Counted from the stretch's first letter, positions 1 to 7,570 are shown. The stretch is DNA of 10,376 nucleotides from an uncultured Ignavibacteria bacterium (GCA_937930275.1 CALGLM010000114.1:1-10376); one strand, 5' to 3'. Notes: generated from the sequence alone by a model not told the origin. Program-made: numbers and translations.

Positions 1-45
1 GATTACGTACGGTGACTGGAGTTCAGACGTGTGCTCTTCCGATCT
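1..45 (+). other. Illumina TruSeq adapter with index (not genomic)
   Basis: Bases 12-45 match, from memory and without a mismatch, the 34-base Illumina read-2/index-side adapter that ends in GCTCTTCCGATCT. Bases 4-11 (TACGTACG) are the reverse complement of CGTACGTA, the form of TruSeq index 22 with its two extra bases. Bases 1-3 (GAT) fit the end of the flow-cell part of the index primer. Genomic sequence therefore begins at base 46. Any translation across this stretch is artificial. The reading frame that opens at the GTG at base 29 adds the adapter-encoded residues MCSSD ahead of the real protein. Confidence 0.97.
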
Positions 46-1153
46 GAAAAATATTATATTAACCCTATTTATAATTTTGACTGTAAATATAATTAATGCA
101 CAAAGCGATTATAAACATAAAACAGATATTAAAAATTTAAAATGTACTACATGTCACTCTTGTGAAGTACCGACAAAAAATAACCCTTGTTTATATCCGT
201 GTCCCCGTTATATAATGCCGGTTGAAAAATTATCTGCATTAATTGGACCTGAAACGGTTACAATAAACAAAATAAAATCAAAACAAGATTTGTACAAACC
301 GGTTGTTTTTTCGCATCGTTTGCATGCGGAAATGAGTGATATGAGCGGAGGCTGTGAAACTTGTCATCATTATAATCCGGTAGGTAAAATTTTAAAATGT
401 GAAAGTTGCCATAGCATTGAAAGGAAAAGAGAAAATATAGATAAACCTGATTTAAAAGGAGCTTATCACCAACAGTGTATGAACTGCCATAAGAGTTGGA
501 GTCATGAAATTGAATGTAATTCGTGTCATACTCTAAATAAAATGAAAGATAATTTAACAAAAGATTATAGTAAGAAAAAACATAAAAAAATAGAAACTCC
601 GATTAAAAAAGTATATACTACAAGCTATGGAAAAGGGAAAATTGTAACATTTTTGCATACCGAGCACAATACGCTTTATAAACAAGATTGTACAAACTGT
701 CATAATAATTCATCGTGCGTAACTTGTCACGATAAAAAACCCGAGCTTACAAAAATATCTAAAACTAAAGATAAGCACGAAAAATGCTCAAGTTGTCATA
801 ACACTAAAGTTAATTGCGAAACATGTCATAAAACAACCGAAACGACCGGGTTCAATCACTTTGTAAGAACAGGTTTTGAGCTGAAAGGTGCTCACTTAAA
901 ACTTATATGTAATGATTGTCATACAAATTCAAACAGCTTTAAGGGATTAGATAAAAAATGTACAACTTGTCATACCGATTGGAAACAAGGAAATTTTGAC
1001 CATAAAGTTACAGGGTTAATTTTAGACGATAATCATATTGAAGCCGAATGTACGGATTGCCATACTGATAAAGATTATACAAAAAAAGAATGTAACGGTT
1101 GTCATGAAGAATTTAGCTATCCTAAACAAAAACCAGGGAAGTTAATTAAATAA
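46..1153 (+). CDS. Secreted 13-heme cytochrome c (cytochrome c3/c7-like), start codon cut by adapter
   Basis: This is a multiheme c-type cytochrome that should act as a periplasmic or outer-surface electron carrier. It has 13 CxxCH heme motifs. Counting from the presumed start codon at 44-46, the first is at residue 34 and the last at residue 350, in a protein of about 369 residues. A Sec signal peptide (residues 1-19, hydrophobic core then INA|Q) precedes the mature part. The middle has the F-x-H-x-x-H then CxxCH style of cytochrome c3/c7. The C-terminal third repeats an F-x-H-x-x-T-G / H-x(5)-CxxCH unit. Near the N-terminus, extra cysteines C40, C49 and C53 lie in CHSCEVPT...PCLYPCPR and are not part of CxxCH motifs. 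The first genomic base, G46, followed in frame by AAA AAT ATT, fits the last base of an ATG. So the native start was probably ATG-AAA-AAT, with only two bases replaced by adapter. The stop is one base before the next gene's ATG. Its electron partner is probably the membrane cytochrome at 5008, which is inferred from the operon. Confidence 0.88.
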
Positions 1154-1154
1154 T

Positions 1155-3014
1155 ATGTTTAAAAAAATAGGTACAAAATTAATATTTGTTGTTAGTATAA
1201 CCGTGTTTATTATTATAGGAATATTTTCCTATTTTAGCATACGCCACCAAAGTGATGTTTTACAAAATGAAGTTGAACGACATGCAAATCAATTAAGCGA
1301 AGTGGTTAAAAATAGTACACGTTTTGATATGCTGTTTAATAGGCGAGAACATATAAACGAAATTATAAATACTATAGGAAGCAGTCACAATATAACAGGC
1401 GTGCGGGTATTTAATAAAGAAGGTTACATTAATTATTCTTCAAATAATCAAGAAATAGGAACGCAGTTAGACCTTAATGCCGAAAGCTGTTATGCATGTC
1501 ATGCTAAAAACGAACCGCTTGAGCATTTGTCGATTAAAGAAAGAACACGAATATTTCAATTACATAAAGATTCTTCAAGAATGATGGGTGTTATAAATCC
1601 GATTTATAATGAACCTTCGTGTTATGAAGCCGAATGTCATGTCCATTCAAAAGAATCTAAAGTATTGGGGGTTTTGGATGTAACTATTTCGCTCGCCGAA
1701 GTTGACAGACAAGTAAGCGAATTAACTTTTTGGCAGATAATTTTTACGTTAATTTCAATATTGGTCCTTGGCTTAATACTTGGTTATTTAGTAGAAAAAT
1801 TAGTAGATAAACCGGTTACCGAACTTGTAAAAGCAACTAATTATATATCCATGGGCGATTTGAATTACAAAGTTACAAAATTTCGTAATGATGAAATAGG
1901 ACAGTTAGCAAATTCATTTAATAATATGACAAAGCGTTTGGGTGAAATGAAAATGCAGCTATTTCAGTCAGAAAAAATGGCTTCTCTCGGTCAGCTTGCT
2001 GCCGGCGTTGCCCATGAAATTAATAATCCTTTGACGGGTGTATTAACCTATGCAAGTTATCTTCAAAAAAGGACAAAAGATAATGCCGAAATGCAAGAAG
2101 ATTTAGGGGTAATAGTAAGAGAAACCTTGAGAAGCAGAGAAATTGTGAAGGGATTATTAGATTTTGCAAGACAATCGCCGCCTAAAAAAGCACCTGCAGA
2201 TATAGCGGATATTTTTAATAGGGCAGTTGCCGTAATAGGTAATCAGTTAAAGCTGCATAATGTGAATATAGTTAAAGAATTTGATACGAATTTGCCTCAA
2301 ATTACAGTCGATTCTAATCAAATTCAACAAGTATTCTTAAACTTAATTGTAAATGCACTTGATGCGATAGGAAATAAATCAGGTGAAATAAAAATTAAAA
2401 CCGGACTAATTTCCTTGTTGCCGTTTGGAGTAGAGCAAATTAAACAGGCAACATGTTCTGAAGGACATAATTTAATTGACTACGATCATAAAATAGACGG
2501 AATGCCTTCTATTAAGGTGAAAGCAGATATTGACGGGAACGAAGGATATATACATTTGGACCCTGTTTACGGAAGAGGGAGAAACCATTACGGCATACCG
2601 GTTAGTAAAGCAAAAAATATTGACATCAAATGTCCGATTTGCGATATATCTTTAGTTAGTAAAACAAAAAAATGTGAAAATGACGGTTCTCCTTTATATG
2701 AAATTATTATTCCCAATAAAGGGGTTTTGGAAGGGAGCACTAAGTTGGGAAGTACGTGGCAAAAATGGGAGTATATTGATAAATCGGGGATGAAGAAATT
2801 TGTCGAAATTATAATTACGGATAACGGCTGCGGTATATCAAAAGAAAATATTGATAAAATTTTTGACCCGTTCTTTTCAACAAAAGGTCAAAAAGGAACA
2901 GGATTGGGACTATCTGTAATTTGGGGAATTATAGATAATCATAACGGTACGATTGATGTTATGAGCGAATTAAATAACGGCACAACTTTTATTATAAGGT
3001 TACCTATAGGTTAG
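1155..3014 (+). CDS. Transmembrane histidine kinase with heme c-type periplasmic sensor and Cys-rich insertion in the ATPase domain
   Basis: This is a 619-residue sensor kinase. Transmembrane helix 1 is at about 9-28. A periplasmic domain follows (about 30-190), holding CYACH at 112-116 and CYEAECH (C-x4-CH) at 156-162. Both are plausible covalent heme c sites; the C-x4-CH spacing is known from cytochrome c3. Helix 2 is at about 192-213, HAMP at about 211-265, and HisKA has phospho-acceptor H287 in GVAHEINNP. The HATPase domain has an N-box (N396, N400), a G1 box DNGCGI at 556-561, FDPFF at 570-574 and GTGLGL at 581-586. All catalytic motifs look intact. Between the N-box strand and the G1 box lies an insertion of about 130 residues (roughly 418-546) with C434, H438, C493, C496 and C507, which suggests a zinc ribbon. 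The start is one base after the previous stop, so translation is probably coupled. The likely partners are the two receiver proteins just downstream. The sensed signal is inferred to be redox state or a ligand of the hemes. Confidence 0.93.
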   Translation: MFKKIGTKLIFVVSITVFIIIGIFSYFSIRHQSDVLQNEVERHANQLSEVVKNSTRFDMLFNRREHINEIINTIGSSHNITGVRVFNKEGYINYSSNNQEIGTQLDLNAESCYACHAKNEPLEHLSIKERTRIFQLHKDSSRMMGVINPIYNEPSCYEAECHVHSKESKVLGVLDVTISLAEVDRQVSELTFWQIIFTLISILVLGLILGYLVEKLVDKPVTELVKATNYISMGDLNYKVTKFRNDEIGQLANSFNNMTKRLGEMKMQLFQSEKMASLGQLAAGVAHEINNPLTGVLTYASYLQKRTKDNAEMQEDLGVIVRETLRSREIVKGLLDFARQSPPKKAPADIADIFNRAVAVIGNQLKLHNVNIVKEFDTNLPQITVDSNQIQQVFLNLIVNALDAIGNKSGEIKIKTGLISLLPFGVEQIKQATCSEGHNLIDYDHKIDGMPSIKVKADIDGNEGYIHLDPVYGRGRNHYGIPVSKAKNIDIKCPICDISLVSKTKKCENDGSPLYEIIIPNKGVLEGSTKLGSTWQKWEYIDKSGMKKFVEIIITDNGCGISKENIDKIFDPFFSTKGQKGTGLGLSVIWGIIDNHNGTIDVMSELNNGTTFIIRLPIG

Positions 3015-3016
3015 TT

Positions 3017-3820
3017 ATGCAGAATAGTTATGATATATTAATAATTGATGACGAGCAAGTAGTTATCGATAGTATTAAGCTGGTAGCAAAATCGTTAGGT
3101 TATTCAACCGATTATGTTACCGATGCTTCTATGGCTTTCTATAGCATATTAAATAACAATTATAAAATTGTAATTTGTGATATAATGATGCCGGTAATGG
3201 ACGGTTTTGAATTTTTAAAGGAAATGAAAAAACAAAATATAAAGATTCCCGTAATTATGACAACCGGATACACGACAATTGAAAATGCGGCAAAGTCACT
3301 TAATAACGGTGCAATTGCATTTATACCTAAACCATTTACTTTTGACGAAGTTGCCGCAATTATTACAAGGTGTATAAACTATTGTAATATTATGGATAAG
3401 TGCAAGGATGAAAAAGAAACCGAAATTTATTTTGTTCCGTGTCCTCCTAAATATTTACGTTTGGGTTATGGCTTTTGGTCAAATAGACTAAATGACGGCT
3501 CGGTATTATTGGGAGTTTCCGATTTATTTGTTAAATCGATAATTAGTTCAAAAAAGATTGAACTATCGGATGTTGGCTCTGTTGTAAGCCAAAGTTTACC
3601 ATGTGCAAAAATTACGGGCGAAAACGATTTTATACATAATATACTTGCTGCCTTAAGCGGAAAGATTATTGAAAAAAACGAAACATTAATAAGTAATCCT
3701 TTAATATTGGAAAAAGATCCATATTTTACGGGTTGGCTATACAAAATAATTCCTGCCGAATATAATGCGGAATTAACATACTTAACAAATTGCGAAATAG
3801 AAAATTTACAACTTAAATAA
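3017..3820 (+). CDS. Response regulator with GcvH-like C-terminal domain
   Basis: This protein has 267 residues. The N-terminal receiver domain (about 5-120) has the acidic pair D11/D12, phospho-acceptor D55 in VICDIMMP, T83 and K105 in PKPF, so it should be phosphorylatable. The C-terminal part (about 140-262) resembles glycine cleavage H protein. It has a stretch like the GcvH entry strands (SVLLGVSDLFVKSI), then ILAALSGKIIEKNE near 209-222, then NPLILEKDPYFTGWLYKI, which matches the classic GcvH ending N-x-DPY-x-x-GWL. My by-eye alignment puts D204 where GcvH carries the lipoylated lysine, so a lipoyl cofactor is unlikely. No DNA-binding domain is present. Only two bases separate it from the kinase gene (AGG at 3008-3010 could serve as ribosome site), so it is the natural phosphorylation partner. 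The role of the GcvH-like domain in signalling is unknown to me; protein contact is a guess. Confidence 0.9.
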   Translation: MQNSYDILIIDDEQVVIDSIKLVAKSLGYSTDYVTDASMAFYSILNNNYKIVICDIMMPVMDGFEFLKEMKKQNIKIPVIMTTGYTTIENAAKSLNNGAIAFIPKPFTFDEVAAIITRCINYCNIMDKCKDEKETEIYFVPCPPKYLRLGYGFWSNRLNDGSVLLGVSDLFVKSIISSKKIELSDVGSVVSQSLPCAKITGENDFIHNILAALSGKIIEKNETLISNPLILEKDPYFTGWLYKIIPAEYNAELTYLTNCEIENLQLK

Positions 3821-3822
3821 GC

Positions 3823-3826
3823 GGAG
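3823..3826 (+). promoter_or_regulatory. Ribosome binding site (GGAG) for the membrane-anchored regulator
   Basis: GGAG lies seven bases ahead of the ATG at 3834. It supports that start, and so the hydrophobic N-terminus as part of the protein. Confidence 0.7.
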
Positions 3827-3833
3827 AAATAAT

Positions 3834-4994
3834 ATGGTTGCTGCTATTTTTATAATCGGATTAATTATTATAATAGTTGTTGACGTAATAATTAGATTGA
3901 TATTAAAAAGAATAGATGAGAAAAAAGCAAAAGCAGAGAGAGAAGCGGTTTTAAATGAAAGTTTAACAATAGATTTTGGTACTGAAGCTAAATCGTTAAA
4001 ACGCGCAGAAGTTTCTAACCCTAAAGCTAAAATATTATGCGTAGATGATGAAGAAATAATATTAGATAGCTTTAGAAAAATTTTAGTTTTAGACGGCTAT
4101 TCGGTTGATACTGTCCAATCGGGATATGAAGCTTTAAGCTTAATAAAAAATCATCATTATGATTTTGTTTTTACGGATTTAAAAATGCCTGAGATGGACG
4201 GAACTGAAGTTACTAAAAAAGTAAAATACCTGAGACCTGATATAGACGTTGTAATTATTACAGGATATGCGACTGTAGAAACTGCTGTTGCTACAATGAA
4301 AGACGGAGCAATGGATTATGTGCAAAAGCCGTTTACCGAAGACGAATTATTGGCTTTTGTAAAGCAAATACTTATTAAAAGGCAAGATAAATTGCAAAAA
4401 CAATTAAAGCCGCGTGTGCATATAGCTTATCTTTCGGAAAACAAAGAATTAAACAGAGGCGAATTCGCAATACCGGGAGGTGTGTTTATATCCGATAACC
4501 ATACTTGGGCTTCTATTGAACAAAACGGAATAATTAATGTAGGTATTGATGATTTAGCAGTAAAAATTATAGGCGGAATAGATGATGTGAATCTTCCAAA
4601 TATCGGAATGAATGTTAAATCCGGAAATCCTCTTTTTAATGTAAAAATTGGAAATAGAACTATTTCGTTTTTATCACCTGTTAGCGGTAGAATTTTAGAA
4701 ACGAACAATGAATTATCCGAAAATTTGGAACTGCTAAAAATTAATGCTTACGATAAAAATTGGTTGTGTAAAATTGATGCCGAAAACTTAGACGAGGAAT
4801 TAAAAAACTTAAAGATAGGAAAAGCGGCGGTAGTCTTGTATCAAGATGATATAGATAAATGTAAAAAAATAGTTGCCGAAAGCGTAACAGATAGCAAAAA
4901 AGGTGATTTGGAAGATTTATATATAGGGGTGCTTGAAAAAAGTGAGGATAAATATTTTAATATGATTGTTGCCGATTTATTTAATAAGCAATAG
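3834..4994 (+). CDS. Membrane-anchored response regulator with GcvH-like C-terminal domain
   Basis: This protein has 386 residues. Residues 3-24 form one very hydrophobic helix, followed at once by K25, R26 and more basic residues, so the rest should sit in the cytoplasm. A charged linker (about 25-63) leads to a receiver domain (about 65-185) with D71/D72, phospho-acceptor D115 in VFTDLKMP, T143 and K165 in QKPF. The region at about 205-335 is GcvH-like: FAIPGGVFIS, then HTWASIEQNGIINVGIDDLA, which resembles the GcvH H-x-W-x(n)-VGIT-x-x-A strand pair. SPVSGRILETNNEL at 281-294 matches the GcvH PVSG-x-x-x-x-x-N motif. By-eye alignment places N274 at the lipoyl-lysine position, so it is probably not lipoylated. 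About 50 further residues follow that I cannot assign. It shares domain order with the regulator just upstream, so the pair look like paralogs with one copy tethered to the membrane. A strong ribosome site and clear helix support this start. Confidence 0.9.
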   Translation: MVAAIFIIGLIIIIVVDVIIRLILKRIDEKKAKAEREAVLNESLTIDFGTEAKSLKRAEVSNPKAKILCVDDEEIILDSFRKILVLDGYSVDTVQSGYEALSLIKNHHYDFVFTDLKMPEMDGTEVTKKVKYLRPDIDVVIITGYATVETAVATMKDGAMDYVQKPFTEDELLAFVKQILIKRQDKLQKQLKPRVHIAYLSENKELNRGEFAIPGGVFISDNHTWASIEQNGIINVGIDDLAVKIIGGIDDVNLPNIGMNVKSGNPLFNVKIGNRTISFLSPVSGRILETNNELSENLELLKINAYDKNWLCKIDAENLDEELKNLKIGKAAVVLYQDDIDKCKKIVAESVTDSKKGDLEDLYIGVLEKSEDKYFNMIVADLFNKQ

Positions 4995-4997
4995 ATC

Positions 4998-5003
4998 GGA
5001 GGT
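4998..5003 (+). promoter_or_regulatory. Ribosome binding site (GGAGGT) for the 16-heme b/c cytochrome
   Basis: GGAGGT is the most complete Shine-Dalgarno match in the window. It lies four bases ahead of the ATG at 5008 and fixes that start, which opens directly into a signal peptide. Confidence 0.8.
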
Positions 5004-5007
5004 ATAA

Positions 5008-7485
5008 ATGATTAACCATCTTTTAAATAGATTTATTTTAATAGTTTTATTCGGTATTATGTTGTGCGGTTATACATCTGCTCAATCAAATGATGACTGT
5101 TTAGGATGCCATACCGATAATGAATTAACAATGGAAAGAAACGGCAAGAAAGTTTCTTTATTTGTTGATGAACAGAAATTTCAAAATTCAGTACACGGTA
5201 AACAAAATTGCGTAGGCTGTCACAAAGGTTTTGATGCCGAAAATTTACCGCACAAAGAAGGAAAAGATATTGCGAAAGTAAATTGTGAAAGCTGTCATCA
5301 AGGCAAAAGCGGAAATAATGACTTTCATAGAAGGATATTTGGTGATAAAACAAATAAAAATTTACCTAACTGCTTATCATGTCACACTTATCACTATGGT
5401 GTATCCCCTGAAAAAAGTGTAAATAAAGCAAAGGATTTTTGCGGCAAATGCCATACAAATATGCCGTTTATAGGTAAATACCACACGGGTAACCAAACAG
5501 GTAGCAATACTTGTATTAGCTGTCATAAAGAAACGGAAACAATACATAAGACTCTATCAAACTCGGTTCACAAAAATTTAGATTGTGTTGATTGTCATTC
5601 ATTTGTTGGTAAAAACTTTTCAAAACATTTGACAACAATGACTGTTCAGCAAAAAGCTGATTGTAATAAATGTCATTCTGAAATTTATGATATATATAAA
5701 GAGAGCATACACGGCATTTCATTAACGGAAGGAATAGATGAAGCAGCTTATTGCAGAGATTGTCACGGTAGTCATGAAATATTACGAAAAACTGACCCAA
5801 AAAGTCCGGTGTATGCCGATAACTTGTACAAAACTTGCGGAAAGTGCCATGATAAAAAAGAATTTGTTGAAAAATTTAGCATGACAAGTAAAAGTCCGGC
5901 TAAAAACTATTCTCTTTCTATTCACGGTAAACTGATGACAGACGGTAACAGGAAAGCAACATGCGTTACTTGTCATACCGCACACAATATAAAAAATAGA
6001 GTTCAGCAAGGTTCGACCATATCAAGTTTTAATCTGCCAAACACTTGTTTGCAATGCCACGAAAAAGAAACCAAAGAATATATGGAATCTATTCACTGGA
6101 TAAAAGCAAAAAAAGGAATAAGAAGTGCACCGGTTTGTAATGATTGCCATGATGAACATGGGGATACTTTTGTAAAACTTGCAGGTGATGATAAATCAAA
6201 AAAAATAATGCAGGAGAAGATTTGTATTAGCTGCCATGAAGATCCTTTATTGACCGGTAAATACGGATTGTCATCATCTCAAGCTAAAACATATCAAGAT
6301 AGTTATCACGGATTAGCAGCAATGCGCGGTGATAAAGATGCCGCACGTTGTATTGACTGCCATAACGTGCACAAAATTCTTCCTAAAAACAATATCGAAT
6401 CATCTGTTAATGATGCTAATGTAAAAGCGACTTGCCAAAAATGTCATCAAGGAGCAACAGATGTCTTTTCAAAAAGCTACTCGCATAAAGCTGCAAATTT
6501 ACAAGCTCAAAAAATTGAAGACTTTGTGTCCAATTTTTATGTTTGGATGATATTTGTTGTTATAGGCGGAATGATTTTGCACAATTTAATAATATTTATT
6601 TTTGAGATAAGAAAGAAGAAGAATAAAGATAAAAACGCAGTTAAAATTCCAAGATTTACTAAAAATGAAGTTATTCAACATCTTTTACTGCTAACTTCGT
6701 TTATTACTTTAGCAATTACCGGTTTTGCATTAAAATATCCGCATAGCTGGTGGTCAGAAGGATTGTTAAATTTAGGAATGACCGAAACTATCAGACAGTT
6801 AATACATAGAATTGCTGCGGTAATTATGATGACAGTAGGATTATACCATATCGGTTATCTTCTTGTTACAAGACGAGGCAGGGATGTATTAGTTAATTTG
6901 CTACCACGCATTGACGATATAAAGGATGTTTATAATAATGTATTATATTATTTGCATTTAAATAAAACAAAACCGGAATTTGATAAATATGATTATGCCG
7001 AAAAAGCCGAATATTGGGCTTTAATTTGGGGAACTATTGTTATGGGTGTTACGGGATTGTTTTTATGGTTTCCTACCCTTGTGGGTGATTGGGCTCCGAC
7101 TTGGTTAATAAAAGTATCGGAAACCATTCACTTTTATGAAGCAATTTTAGCTACTTTAGCAATAATCGTTTGGCATTGGTTTTTTGTAATCTTTCATCCG
7201 GCTGAGTATCCTATGAGCTTTACTTGGGTTGACGGAAAAATGACGTTAAACCATTATCGACATCATCATGAAAAACATTTTAAACGCGTTTTAATTGATT
7301 GGCTCGAATTTAAGATGGATAAAAAACCGGAAAATAAATTGATGTACTCTACAATATTATTTACCGAAACGTTAAAAAAGAATAACTTAGACCCGGATGC
7401 GATTTTTGAAAATGAGCTGAATAATGATTATAAGTTACGCGAATTTGTTGAAGATAAGTTGGGTCCTTTACCTACAAAAGATTAG
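5008..7485 (+). CDS. CbcL-like fusion: 16-heme cytochrome c plus membrane cytochrome b domain
   Basis: This 825-residue protein is a probable quinone-linked inner-membrane oxidoreductase. It should pass electrons between the quinone pool and periplasmic cytochromes. A Sec signal peptide (1-25, ending TSA|Q) leads to a periplasmic region of about 480 residues with 16 CxxCH motifs, the first at 31-35. Four related units follow, each a His (H235, H306, H363, H434) 13-14 residues before a CxxCH. The C-terminal part resembles the FdnI/HydC/b561-type cytochrome b. It has helices at about 512-533, 556-576, 598-620, 669-688 and 708-730. The histidines H525, H558, H600, H614, H708 and H723 are candidate heme b ligands. 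Geobacter CbcL has the same overall plan (c-type multiheme plus diheme b) but about nine c hemes, so this is a larger relative, not a confirmed ortholog. It is the last gene of the operon and is followed by an intrinsic terminator. The direction of electron flow cannot be read from sequence. Confidence 0.92.
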   Translation: MINHLLNRFILIVLFGIMLCGYTSAQSNDDCLGCHTDNELTMERNGKKVSLFVDEQKFQNSVHGKQNCVGCHKGFDAENLPHKEGKDIAKVNCESCHQGKSGNNDFHRRIFGDKTNKNLPNCLSCHTYHYGVSPEKSVNKAKDFCGKCHTNMPFIGKYHTGNQTGSNTCISCHKETETIHKTLSNSVHKNLDCVDCHSFVGKNFSKHLTTMTVQQKADCNKCHSEIYDIYKESIHGISLTEGIDEAAYCRDCHGSHEILRKTDPKSPVYADNLYKTCGKCHDKKEFVEKFSMTSKSPAKNYSLSIHGKLMTDGNRKATCVTCHTAHNIKNRVQQGSTISSFNLPNTCLQCHEKETKEYMESIHWIKAKKGIRSAPVCNDCHDEHGDTFVKLAGDDKSKKIMQEKICISCHEDPLLTGKYGLSSSQAKTYQDSYHGLAAMRGDKDAARCIDCHNVHKILPKNNIESSVNDANVKATCQKCHQGATDVFSKSYSHKAANLQAQKIEDFVSNFYVWMIFVVIGGMILHNLIIFIFEIRKKKNKDKNAVKIPRFTKNEVIQHLLLLTSFITLAITGFALKYPHSWWSEGLLNLGMTETIRQLIHRIAAVIMMTVGLYHIGYLLVTRRGRDVLVNLLPRIDDIKDVYNNVLYYLHLNKTKPEFDKYDYAEKAEYWALIWGTIVMGVTGLFLWFPTLVGDWAPTWLIKVSETIHFYEAILATLAIIVWHWFFVIFHPAEYPMSFTWVDGKMTLNHYRHHHEKHFKRVLIDWLEFKMDKKPENKLMYSTILFTETLKKNNLDPDAIFENELNNDYKLREFVEDKLGPLPTKD

Positions 7486-7523
7486 AGAACTGAAACCGGC
7501 TTTTTAAGTTTAGGTTTATTTAC

Positions 7524-7570
7524 AGAGATTATATCTAAAGTTTTATAATTAGATGTAATCTCTTTTTTTT
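7524..7570 (+). terminator. Rho-independent terminator after the cytochrome/signalling operon
   Basis: Two 15-base arms (7524-7538 and 7549-7563) pair along their full length with one G-U wobble around a 10-base loop. A run of T to 7570 follows directly. It lies 39 bases after the last stop codon of the operon, as expected for its 3' end. Confidence 0.92.

Noticed and set aside
29..45. GTG start at base 29 for the first cytochrome
   Set aside because: The codon and the next five lie in, or begin in, the sequencing adapter, so it cannot be the native start.
258..560. Reverse-strand open frame opposite the first cytochrome
   Set aside because: It lies wholly inside a clear multiheme gene, has no ribosome site, and its protein resembles no family. 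The same holds for the reverse frames at 3466-3744, 4427-4708, 5057-5353, 5516-5800, 5782-6009, 8917-9174 and 9237-9428.
5062..5070. Lipoprotein signal at C20 of the b/c fusion
   Set aside because: The residue before the cysteine is Leu rather than Gly, Ala or Ser, and a good signal peptidase I site (TSA|Q) follows.
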